Positions 1-11,000 of a stretch of DNA of 64,000 bases are shown here, in pieces (the first letter of the stretch is position 1; each line of letters opens with the position of its first letter). The translations under genes were made by a program, and so were the position numbers. Source of the DNA: Macrostomum hystrix. Lineage: Eukaryota > Platyhelminthes > Macrostomidae. Where the stretch lies: positions 14,068,001-14,132,000 of the forward strand of contig CATNEN010000038.1 in the NCBI GenBank assembly GCA_950097015.1, read 5' to 3'. The notes beneath the pieces were generated by a model. The model was not told where the DNA came from, did no database searches, and was given only the letters and a program-made list of their open reading frames with translations.

Positions 1-64
1 CTGTCCATAATCTACTCACAAATACAGCTGTCCATAATCTACTCACAAATACAGCTGTCCATAA
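1..64. repeat. 27-bp tandem repeat at a 3' splice site
   Basis: Two full copies and one partial copy of a 27-bp unit that begins CTGTCCATAA and ends AATACAG. The third, partial copy is the beginning of the exon at 55. The array runs off the left edge of the window, so its full length is unknown. Confidence 0.85.
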
Positions 65-222
65 CTCACTACGACAATCAGGTGACGGTTATGCACTGCA
101 ACTACACGCCGATTACTTATCAACCAAATCGTAAACTAGCTAAGCTGGCGGCTGCAGAACTGGCCCTACAAAACCTGGATCCAGATGCCGCAGTCGGCCG
201 TCAGCAATGGGGCTATCCTTGA
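55..222 (+). CDS. 3'-terminal exon of a dsRNA-binding-domain protein (partial)
   Basis: The frame from 55 reads 55 codons and stops at TGA 220-222. It contains NRKLAKLAAAELALQNL, which matches the last helix of a double-stranded-RNA-binding domain (the KKxAK..AA..AL pattern that contacts the RNA backbone). An AG acceptor stands at 53-54. The 27-bp units just upstream each end in the same ACAG and begin with the same CTGTCCATAA as the exon. Because 27 bp is nine open codons in the same frame, the exon could start at 1, 28 or 55. The C-terminus after the domain is short (ending in GYP). The rest of the gene lies outside the window, so I cannot say which dsRBD family it belongs to (Staufen-, ADAR- or ILF3-like are all possible). 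AATAAA signals follow at 283 and 302. Confidence 0.6.
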   Translation: MSITHYDNQVTVMHCNYTPITYQPNRKLAKLAAAELALQNLDPDAAVGRQQWGYP

Positions 223-835
223 CAATCTTCTCTAATTTAATCAGTATAAAAGTGCATTCTAATGTGCTAATTAATATATGAAAATAAATAATACAATGCG
301 AAATAAATCAACTGTCGACGTTTAGAAGTTAGACTAAAAACTTGTTACATTATTAGAACCATTGTATACTTTTAAGGAATAATGACATTATAAAATAAAT
401 AGCTGAGAAAATAGAACTGGCGCAACCAATGCTTTTATGTACAAGAGTTAACATTGTGCTGTCCAGTTGTTTCGGTTGGTCATTACCCCTTATACAATTG
501 GGTCAATTTAGCCGATCATTACCCATTCAATTGGGTCATTTCGGTTGGTCATTATCCCTTTAACTGGGTCATATCAGCTTATCATTACCGACTCAATTAA
601 GTCAAATCCTTAAATCTATCAGGGGAGTTTTTTGTTATTAATTACCATAGTATCATAAAAAATGAAGTAACAATAATTTCAGCTACTCATAATAGACTTA
701 GATACGGAGCAAATGTTAATAAAAATTAGTGAAAGTCAAACAGGAAATATATAATTTTCTATGGCCAAAACTCCATCATCCAAAACACGCTGTAGAGAAG
801 GCGTAGATAAAAAATCTACCAAATTGTTAAGCTAG
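223..835. other. 3' flanks of two convergent genes
   Basis: AT-rich sequence between the stop of the dsRBD gene (+) and the stop of OXCT1 (-). AATAAA hexamers at about 283 and 302 are the likely poly(A) signals of the plus-strand gene. About 480-600 holds three or four decayed copies of a short repeat built on GGTTGGTCATTACCC and AATTGGGTCA. I found no clear reverse-strand AATAAA for OXCT1. Confidence 0.5.
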
Positions 836-3800
836 TCAGATCTGTCCCATAATTGTGAGTTGCTCAGACACCTGAAACTGCGCTTCTGTGCACTCAACCA
901 GATCTTGGACTGACACACCCTCAGCTATCTCAGCAAGGATGAGTCCGGTCTCTGAGTTGACTGTGAAGACAGCCTTCTCGGTGATCAGCATGTCAACGCA
1001 GGACTTGCCAGTGAGGGGCAGGCTGCACTTGTCCAAGATCTTCGCCGAGCCATCCTGTGTTGGCAAAATGAACAAGTAAACTGATCATCGTCACATTGCA
1101 GTCCTCCAACTCTGTGATCCTCATAATCCTCATATTCCCCTCAGGTCTACACTGTGATCCTCATATTCCCCTCAGGTCTACACTGTGATCCTCATATTCC
1201 CCTCAGGTCTACACTGTGATCCTCATATTCCCCTCAGGTCTACACTGTGATCCTCATATTCCCCTCAGGTCTACACTTTGATCCTCATATTCCCCTCAGG
1301 TCTACACTGTGATCCTCATATTCCCCTCAGGTCTATACTGTGATCCTCATATTCCCCTCAGGTCTACACTGTGATCCTCATATTCCCCTCAGGTCTACAC
1401 TGCGATCCTCATATTCCCCTCAGGTCTATACTGTGATCCTCATATTCCCCTCAGGTCTACACTGTGATCCTCATATTCCCCTCAGGTCTACACTGTGATC
1501 CTCATATTCCCCTCAGGTCTACACTTTGATCCTCATATTCCCCTCAGGTCTACACTGTGATCCTCATATTCCCCTCAGGTCTATACTGTGATCCTCATAT
1601 TCCCCTCAGGTCTACACTGTGATCCTCATATTCCCCTCAGGTCTACACTGCGATCCTCATATTCCCCTCAGGTCTACACTGTGATCCTCATTTCCCCTCA
1701 GGTCTACACTGTGATCCTCATTTCCCCTCAGGTCTATAATGTGATCCTGATATTCCCTTAATATTCCCCTCCCCTCCGAAATCCCTCAGTGGGATCAATT
1801 ATCTTCCGAGATTGAGATCTCAGCTGACCCCAAAAGCCAGCCAGCGCAAAAGTACAAACCTTAGCGCAGTGCTCCATTGTGACGACCACTTTGGTGCCGG
1901 GAGCGCCGACCAGGTCCATAGCGCCCCCCATGCCCTTGACCAGCTTGCCCGGGATCATCCAGTTGGCCAGGTCGCCAGTCTTTGACACCTGCATGGCGCC
2001 CAGCACAGTCAGATCGATGTGGCCGCCGCGGATCATGGCGAAGCTGGACGCCGAGTCAAAGTAAGCCGCCCCGGGCAGGGCTGTGACAGTCTCCTTGCCG
2101 GCGTTGATCAGGTCAGGGTCCACCTGATGACAGGACACAGGGATTCGGCGCAAGAATTATCCCAAACTGAGGGGATCTGTGAGGATGGAAATCCCAAACT
2201 GAGGGGATCTGTGAGGATGGAAATCCCAAACTGAGGGCATCTGTGAGAATGTAAATCGCAAGCTGAGGGGATCTGTGAGAATGTAAATCCCAAGCTGAGG
2301 GGATCTATGAGAATGGCGATCCCAAACTGAGGTGATCTGTGAGAATGTCAATCAGAAACTGAGGGGATCTGAGAAAATGTAAATCCCAAAGCTGGGGGGT
2401 TCTGTGAGAAGGTCAATCAGAAACTGAGGGGATCTGTGAGGATGGCGATCCCAAACTGAGGGGATCTGTGAGGATGGAAATCCCAAACTGAGGGGATCTG
2501 TGAGGATGGAAATCCCAAACTGAGGGGATCTGTGAGAATGGCTCAACAACGTCTGCTCACCTCTTCCGCAGTGGGATAAGGGCCCAGTCCCAGAACGCCA
2601 TTCTCGGACTGCAGATGCACCCGCATGCCAGCCGGAATGAAATTGGCAGCTAGCATCGGCATGCCGATGCCCAGGTTAACGTACATGCCGTCCTTAAACT
2701 CCAGGGCTAGCCGGCGAATAATACGCTCGCGGGAGGACTCGCCGCCATCTTCGAGTCCGCCAATTGGAGGATGACGTGGGTAGGGTGAAAGCTAGGATAA
2801 AGCATCACGTGACCCGCGCCCCTGGTTGCTAAAAATAGAACACATTTGCTTTCCCCTCGACCAATCGGTCAGCCCGTGCTGACCTTTTTTCTTTCTTTCT
2901 TTACATTCTTTTTTTTATAATTGACTTTGAACTATAAAAATAACACAGGCATAAGCATTTCAGCAAATACCACGTGATATTTGACCTTGAAGTTTAAAAA
3001 CAGTTCTGGCATAATGATTTTAGTAAATATCACGTGACAATTGACCTTGAAGTTTAAAAACAATACAGGCGTAATGATCTCAGTAAATATCACGTGATAT
3101 TTGACCTTGAAGTTTATGGCTACGTGACAATACGAGCGAATTAAAACGTAAGTATTTATTAACTGATAACAGTGGGCCCAGTCTCACCACCTGCTGGCCC
3201 AGCGGCCGCTTTGCGCAGAATTTTACGTTCGATTCGTTTCTCGTAGGCTGCACCTTGAAGCAGACGCTTGACATACACACCGGGAATGTGCACCTGCTCT
3301 GGCGGGATCTCTCCGGATTCTAGGATCTCTTCCACTTCGGCTATTGTTATCTGGGAATGAGAATTAGGAGGTATAAAGGAGGATGACAGACTGAAGATGG
3401 AACTATGACAAATAAAAGTCGATGGGGATTGGAGTTCCGGTAGTATTTTGGCACCAATCTGAGGGGATTCGAGATTTGAGAATTAAAAAAACACAACAGA
3501 GGTTATATAGAAAAGATAAGAAACACATATAACCTATCAGATAATTAGCACCCAAAGTCCTGAGGGATTTGATAGAATTAAAAACAGACCAGGGGGGTCT
3601 AATAGATTAGGATAAGGAACACACCTGATGGGATCTAGGAGAATAAGGAATACACCTGATGGGATCTGGGAGAATAAGGAACACACCTGATGGGATCTGG
3701 GAGAATAAGGAACACACTTGATGGGGGGATCTGGGATAATAAGGAACACACCTGATGGGATCTGGGAGAATAAGGAACACACCTGATGGGATCTGGGAGA

Positions 3801-6107
3801 ATAAGGAACACACCTGATGGGATCTGGGAGAATAAGGAATACACCTGATAGGATCTGGGAGAATAAGGAACACACCTGATGGGATCTGGGAGAATAAGGA
3901 ACACACCTGATGGGATCTGGGAGAATAAGGAATACACCTGATGGGATCTGGGAGAATAAGGAACACACCTGATGGGGGATCTGGGAGAATAAGGAATACA
4001 CCTGATGGGATCTGGGAGAATAAGGAACACACCTGATGGGGGATCTGGTAGGATAAGGAACACACCTGATGGGATCTGGGAGAATAAGGAACACACCTGA
4101 TGGGGGATCTGGGAGAATAAGGAATACACCTGATGGGATCTGGGAGAATAAGGAACACACCTGATGGGGGATCTGGTAGGATAAGGAACACACCTGATGG
4201 GATCTGGTAGGATAAGGAATACACCTGATGGGATCTGGGAGAATAAGGAACACACCTGATGGGATCTGGGAGAATAAGGAACACACCTGATGGGGGATCT
4301 GGTAGGATAAGGAACACACCTGATGAGGGATCTGGTAGGATAAGGAACACACCTGCTGGGGGATCTGGTAGGATAAGGAACACACCTGATGGGATCTGGT
4401 AGGATAAGGAACACACCTGATGGGGGATCTGGTAGGATAAGGAACACACCTGATGGGGGATCTGGTAGGATAAGGAACACACCTGATGGGATCTGGGAGA
4501 ATAAGAAACACACCTGATGGGGGATCTGGTAGGATAAGGAACACACCTGATGGGGGATCTGGTAGGATAAGGAACACACCTGATGGGGGATCTGGTAGGA
4601 TAAGGAACACACCTGATGGGGGATCTGGTAGGATAAGGAACACACCTGATGGGATCTGGTAGGATCAGGAGCACACTTCACCTAGATTCTTCTAGATGGG
4701 ATCTGGGAGAATGAAAGCTCTTCAGCATTTGAGTGATCTAAAAAAACACCGAAGCAGAAAAATCTCCTACTTTTGCAGCGGTGCACATCGGCGCATTGAA
4801 GTTATTGGCGGTGCGCCTGAACACCAGATTTCCGGACTTGTCAGCGCGCCACGCCTTGACCAGGGCGAAGTCGCCGGTAATGGCCCGCTCCATGACATAG
4901 TTGACACCGTCGAATTGTCGATCTTCGCGTTGCTCGCTAGCCAATAGCACAGATTTGCCAGTCTCGCCGTATTTAATTGGCGCGCCGCCCTCGTGAATGA
5001 GGGTGCCGTAGCCGGTCGGAGTGTAGAATGCCGGAATGCCCGCCCCGCCAGCCCGAATCCGCTCTGCCAGGGTGCCCTGAGGAGTCAGCTCGACCTGGCA
5101 GCGGGGGTGCGGCGGTCAGGGCAGCTGCTTGGTGACTCAGTGATCTGAGGCATTGCATGCCAGGTGGAGACATAGCGACATTCAGAACAGACTAAGAGAC
5201 ATTCAAAACAGACTCACAGACATCCAAAACAGACTGACAGACACCCAAAACAGACTGACAGACATTCAAAACATACTGCAGACATCTAGAACAGACTGAC
5301 AGACATCCAAAACAGACTGACAGACATCCAGAACAGTCTGACAGACATCCAGAACAGTCTGACAGACATCCAAAACAGACTGACAGACATCCAGAACAGA
5401 CTGACAGACATCCAAAACAAACTGACAGACATCCAAAACAGACTGACAGACATTCAGAACAGTCTGACAGACATCCAAAACAAACTGAAAGACATCCAGA
5501 ACAGTCTGACAGACATCCAAAACAGACTGACAGACATTCAGAACAGTCTGACAGACATCCAAAACAAACTGAAAGACATCCAGAACAGTCTGACAGACAT
5601 CCAAAACAGACTGACAGACATTCAGAACAGTCTGACAGACATCCAAAACAAACTGACAGACATTCAGAACAGAACACAGTCGTTCTAGAACACACAAGAC
5701 CTCTAGAAGAGATCAGAAATCTGGGAAAACCAGGTCCAACGAACCTCGAGCTCGCCGCTGAGATACTGTCTGGCGAACTCGGCATTCTCGCCCACATAGG
5801 AGGACACCATTCTACGGATCTGTCTAGAACGCAGCAATCGTCCCAGGCCGAAGTCGTCAACTCCGGCATTGTTGCTGACCACAGTCAGATCCTTGGCGCC
5901 GTGTCGATGCAGGCCATCAATGAGATTCTCTGGTATGCCGCAGAGCCCGAAACCGCCAACTAAGATTTTAGAACCGTCTGGAATGTCTTTGACAGCCTCC
6001 AGTGGGTCTGTGTACAACTTGGGCGAGTGGAGAGTCGAGCTGAGGCCGAACCAGCGTCGCGAGATTGCATCCGATGGTTTGCTGATGAGCTGACTGCTGT
6101 TCTGCAT
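836..6107 (-). CDS. OXCT1: Succinyl-CoA:3-ketoacid CoA transferase, mitochondrial (SCOT)
   Basis: This is the rate-setting enzyme of ketone-body use: it moves CoA from succinyl-CoA to acetoacetate in the mitochondrial matrix. Six exons on the minus strand: 6107-5745, 5094-4771, 3350-3188 (or 3191), 2748-2561, 2123-1860 and 1054-836. They join in frame to about 506 aa, close to the usual ~520. Residues 1-30 are Ser/Arg-rich with few acids, as in a mitochondrial presequence. [14 protein letters not shown] and [14 protein letters not shown] open the alpha-type domain. The catalytic Glu of the family is E~332, in [12 protein letters not shown] (exon 4), followed by [11 protein letters not shown] and [18 protein letters not shown]. 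An in-frame TAG upstream, with no ATG between, fixes the start at 6107 unless a 5' exon exists. All five introns contain tandem repeats. The 3' end of exon 3 is ambiguous by 3 nt (CAG|GTGGTG or GTG|GTGAGA). Confidence 0.95.
1127..1757. repeat. 31-bp minisatellite in OXCT1 intron 5
   Basis: About 20 head-to-tail copies of a 31-bp unit with core ATTCCCCTCAGGTCTACAC. Variation is limited to a few point changes (ACTTTG, ACTGCG, TATACT) and two units lacking ATA near 1690-1720. It fills about 630 of the intron's 805 nt. Confidence 0.95.
2155..2548. repeat. 32-bp minisatellite in OXCT1 intron 4
   Basis: About 12 copies of a 32-bp unit with core AAACTGAGGGGATCTGTGAG. Read on the coding (minus) strand, each unit contains TCACAG and CCCTCAG, both acceptor-like. 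It occupies nearly all of the 437-nt intron. Confidence 0.93.
2910..3118. repeat. 60-bp tandem repeat in OXCT1 intron 3
   Basis: Three and a half diverged copies of a 60-bp unit with core TGACCTTGAAGTTTAAAAAC, each next to the palindrome CACGTG (E-box sequence). Older than the neighbouring minisatellites, judging by its divergence. Confidence 0.85.
3600..4692. repeat. 31/33-bp minisatellite in OXCT1 intron 2
   Basis: About 34 copies of a unit with core AACACACCTGATGGGATCTG. Two length variants (31 and 33 bp, GATGGGATC or GATGGGGGATC) and two sequence variants (GGGAGAAT or GGTAGGAT) are interspersed, with the GGTAGGAT type concentrated toward 4690. On the coding strand each unit reads CAGGTGTGTTCC followed by TTATTCTCCCAG, that is, a donor, a pyrimidine tract and an acceptor. 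Confidence 0.95.
5175..5692. repeat. 21-bp minisatellite in OXCT1 intron 1
   Basis: About 24 copies of a 21-bp unit with core ACATCCAAAACAGACTGAC. The unit is a multiple of three and stop-free, so it gives long Cys/Leu-rich frames that are not genes. Confidence 0.94.
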
Positions 6108-8092
6108 AACCAGGGTACAAAAGCCTTTGCATATAATATGAATACTTTGAGTTGTTTGAGTACTGGTACCATAGCCACAGTCAAACTAGGAGATTTTAAG
6201 TAGATGCCCTTTTTAAGTAGACAATTGTCTCTTACCCACCCTTTCCTAAACCAAATAAAGCTTTTGGAACCTTTAAATACAAGTAAACATGGTTAAACAT
6301 GTTACTTATAGCTAAAGTATAATCTTAACATGTGCTTTATTCTATGTTTTTAATTGATTAAAAGCATAGTAACTTTTTTGTGCCTAGCAGCCAAAAATTG
6401 CACTGAGAGATTTTTACTTCTTATGAAAGTGTCGAAAGCAAGAATGTGAGTAGAATTCAACCTTTAAATATACATATACCCTTTGAAAAAGTATATACTA
6501 TCATGGGTTTTTTATTTCATGAAGATGTAAATTTGGATAGAAATTTTGGCCCTCACCCAATCAAAAACATTTTTGTATAAAGCTTTTAAAGGTACTTTAC
6601 AAAAGCAATTTGCTAGACTACAGAATATTTATCAAGTGTAAAAATTTAATAATAAATCTTTTTTATTGATTACACCTGCCCCAATTGGATCAGATGTCCA
6701 GCTGTCAGCATTGCAATAGCTATTGCCTAGTGCATCTGAAGGCTGTATATGACCCCAAATAATGCTGTGATATATTTAACAGCTTGGAGAAGTTAAAACA
6801 ACAAAGTTAAGCATCTTGCTAAAGGACACAAATTATTTCATATGAATTGGTAATAAAACCCCTGACCTTTAAATTATGAGCATGACACACTAGCCACAGG
6901 GCTAAAACATTTGATTGTTATCTAGAAAATCAAGAAAAACAAAAATTATAAAACCTATTATATAGTTAGCATACAAAAACACCAACTAGAATTTAGGTCT
7001 TTGACTAGCAAACAACATTTTATGCATTATTAATAAAAACATTTTATTAGCATTAGCTATAAAACCATATAGGTCTACTTTATTAGTTAAATGACATGAT
7101 ATTTGTATAGCTAGGCCTAGCATATATAATAAAATGCACCAGAGTACAACAAATCCACAACTTTTGAGCTAGAGAATTAGCCAGATTGAAAGATGAGAAA
7201 AGAAAGCACAAACAAAAAATAAAAACAAAGCACAAAATGGGCAGAAAACATTGCATAATACCTGAAACAAGCACTTTTGTGAATTTTTACATGTAATAAA
7301 TGTTAAGAGTAAAATTCGAAAGTATTATTGCTTTCAAAAAAAATAATAGTTTTTTGTTCTAGTTTAAGAGTGAGTTGTTGAAATTAACTGCTTGTGCTAT
7401 CTGAATATAAAAAGTTTTTTATTTCAGACCCTTGTAAAGAACACTTCTAGAGATAGCATATTAGAGACATATTAACATATTACAGATAACAATTTTATGA
7501 TAACATATTTTATTCTCAGGCAAAAAATATTACAGTGCTATAAAATTGTACTCACTATTTTATTCCAAAGAGTTATTGACTTTGAACGAAACATTTTAAT
7601 TACTTAGCTTTACTGATAATTATTGCGCACTATTTAGAGCCTTTACACTTTTATAACAGAAAATAAATATACACGCAAGCAATACGGGAATTAATCGTGA
7701 TGAATTGATTGATCACTTTTAGTCGCTATTTGAGGTTTCGCCTCCTAATAACGAAAAAGATCATCCAGCAGGCCACAGTCAAGTAAATTGAACAAGCAAG
7801 TGTCCATGTCTTAGAAAAAAGTTTTTAAATTTACTAGTATAACAAATTCTGAAAATTTGATTTTAATTAATGATATAAATAACCAATTGCTTGGCTAAAT
7901 ACTGTATATATGTTTTACATAACTACATGCAAAATGATTTTTAGTTATATTATGAAGTTTACTTTAGAGTCATATGATATATTTAAATGTAGCCTTGGCG
8001 TTTTTTAGTTTGTGTTGTATCTTGTACGTATTTTCTAGACTCAAAGATCATATCCCTTACATATCCCTTATATAGGTTTAAGGTGGCAGAAA
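6108..8092. other. Divergent intergenic region, OXCT1 / C20orf96-like
   Basis: About 2 kb of AT-rich sequence between two head-to-head genes, so it should hold both promoters. Apart from the SINE at 6668-6905 I see no coding sequence, tandem array or clear TATA element whose position I would defend. Confidence 0.4.
6668..6905 (-). mobile_element. tRNA-derived SINE, old copy
   Basis: Read on the minus strand: a decayed tRNA-like head (GGCTAGTGTGTCATGCTCAT then GGTCAGGGGTTTTATTACC), the central block GTCCTTTAGCAAGATGCTTA, and a tail ending GGCAGGTGTAATCAA. The same order of blocks occurs at 17574, 28186 and, inverted, at 60592. The first two of these share the central block. Confidence 0.7.
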
Positions 8093-11000
8093 ATGTCAGT
8101 CGATTACACTCAATGGGAGAGAAGTCGATTTCCTCAGCGACGTGATGGCAAACATCAAGTAACAAGGCAATTGGACACGGAGTGTAAGAAACGAAAAAAT
8201 GTGTTTTTTAGAAATTAACCTTTTTTACTCAGCTTACTTTTTTAGCTATGGTTAAAGAGGCCAAAATGATGCGAATATGTATATATAATCATAAAGTGGT
8301 AAAAAATAACAAATTGTTAATCTGCCTCTCATCTCTCTTTCACAGCTTTTACCTGGGGTGCCTTCTCGATTTCTGAAAGCCCAAGCCGCGTTGGATCGGC
8401 GTGCAGTTTGTCAAAGTGCAATCATCCGTGGAACAACTTTCGAGCTAGAGAAGCAGCCAGATTGGCAGAGGAAAAACGAAAAGCGCGAATGAAAGAAATT
8501 AAGGTAAAGATTTTTTATTACACAAACTTACTCTATCTAATTGAGATTTTTCTAAGATTTTCGAAGATTTGTAGCCATATACCCACCTGAATACATAAGC
8601 CAAAATATTCGTTTATGTCAGGTCAAGATCAGACTTCATGAGAAGACCCTGCATGACATCAAGAAGCGGCAGGCTGAATTGTAAATAATTTCTTGATGTA
8701 CTTACTAAACTATTTATATTTGAATGTTATGTAATAGCATAAGTGCTTTATTTTTAATAAAAATAAGTACATAACTACATTACGCGTCTACATTACCAGA
8801 CTAACCAGCAATTTGGACATGTTTCATCTGATTGAAAATGACGAGCGAGTTAATCTGAAGTCGGCCGATGACTGCTTGCGGCGATATCAGAAGTCCAGGG
8901 TAAAAGCTTACATATGATATGCATAGCTGGATGACTAACAGGCATTTGTTCTGATAGTTTCATCTAATTCATCGAGATTCTGATCGGTGAAATATCACAC
9001 ATTCTGAACTGTTTGCAGGACGGAATTCACGTCATGCGGCAGAGGTTCGAGCGCCAGAAACAGGAGCTGCGAGTTGAACTTGCCGAACTCAAACAGCGTC
9101 TGGACGCTTCCACGTTGAGTGAGATTATGGGGAGGGACTCAAGATGCCTTCGGTGTCCAAAAGCATGTTACTCCCATAGAATTATCCAATCATACCAGCT
9201 TAAAGCATGTCATTGCCATAGAAATGCCCAATCCTAAAAGCATGTCATTCCCATAGAATTGCCCAATCCTAAAAGCATGTCATTCCAATAGAATTGCCCA
9301 ATCCTACCAGCTAAAAGCATGTCATTCCCATAGAATTTCCCAATCCTGAAAGCATGTCATTCCCATAGAATTGCCCAATCCTAAAAGCATGTCATTCCCA
9401 TAGAATTGCCCAATCCTAAAAGCATGTCATTCCCATAGAATTGCCCAATCCTAAAAGCATGTCATTCCCATAGAATTGCTTAATCCTAAAAGCATGTCAT
9501 TCCAATAGAATTGCCTAATCCTAAAAGCATGCCATTCCCATAGAATTGCCCAATCCTAAAAGCATGTCATTCCCATAGAATTGCCCAATCCTAAAAGCAT
9601 GCCATTCCCATAGAATTGTCAAGCCAGATGCTTGAACCCCAGAAAACAATCCTAATATTCAGGACTGAAATCGGAGCTGCAGTCAGTAGTTGACGAAGTG
9701 AACGAAATTTACGCTGAACTGGCACTGCTGAACAACTACAAGGACAAGATCTACCCGGAGAGGCTGGTTCTCATTCACCAGCTCAAACAGCAGCTTGCGT
9801 CTGCTCAACTGGACAATGAGGTGAAAATTTTTTGGTGCTTTTTAAAGCCAATAAACCTTTATACTTTTCGTAGTTGTGTCTGACAAAAAACTTACTAAGT
9901 TTCTAATGTAGTCACTTCAATCAATCTACTTTCGACATAGCAATTAAAATTTAGTGAAATCATTGAATCTCAAATGCATCTCGTCTCTCTATAAACTGTT
10001 TTTAGACCTTTGAGCAGCTATTAACACAAAATGTCCTACTCAATCAGGGCATTTTGCGTCTGCGCAGCTTCGGAGTAATTTTAATTATGCTTACTGAATT
10101 ATTCTGCTTATGAATTTTTGTACCATCTTGCCCGCACTATCGCTGATGAGTGATCGAAGACGAGAAATTTATCAGTAGAAAATAAGGGTAAAGGCTATAG
10201 TCAAAAGAGCATGAACCAATAGGAAGAGATGGTAATGACTAGAGTTTGGACCAATAGGAAGGCGAGATAGAGACCAAGCTAACGGACCAATAGGAAGGCG
10301 GGGTAAAGACCCAGCCAACGGACCAAAGGCGGGGGAAGAAGGCGGGGTAAGCTAACGGACCAATTAAGAAGGCGGGGTAAGCTAACGGACCAATAGGAAG
10401 GCGGGGTAAAGAATCAGCCAATGGACCGATAGGAAGGCGGGGTAAAGAATCAGCCAACGGACCAATAGGGAAGATAAATTAAAGACTAGATATTGGGCCA
10501 ATCATAGGAGACAGCCCTCCTGTCTCCTATGACGGATCTGAGGGTCATTTTTGTGTACACAAACATGGCTATTTTTTCTATTTGCTAATACACGGCAAAC
10601 ACATATGCAGATATTTAAAATCTCCATTTTCTTTTTATTTCAGTTGCCATAGTAATGCATTTACAGCCACTATAAACTCTCTTTTTCTGTCAGCCAGTCA
10701 GCAAAAGAAAAGTGACTTTCATTTTAACTGTGATAGCCTGAGCACTTTACACAGGATTTTTTTTGGAACCCAGCTCTTATCTTAATCACAAAAAGTCACA
10801 TTATATCCAATAAAATTTTGCACGCTACGTTCTTTTTAATTTATCTTACTGTCAGGCTCTACGATTTATTTATGCTTAAATTATCCTGTTTTTAACCAAC
10901 CCCATCACTACTATAATTAATTGTCAGTTTTGATGATGGTCGATTAAAACCCAACTTGCATTTTTGTTCGAATTTAGGAAGAAGAGGAGGAGCTGCTGGA

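Noticed and set aside
3537-4681. Three overlapping minus-strand frames of ~350 codons
   Set aside because: They are the three translations of one 31/33-bp repeat inside OXCT1 intron 2 (period [11 protein letters not shown] and similar) and have no start, domain or exon context.
3600-4692. CRISPR-like array (30-33-bp repeats)
   Set aside because: Units are directly adjacent with no unique spacers, and the setting is an animal intron.
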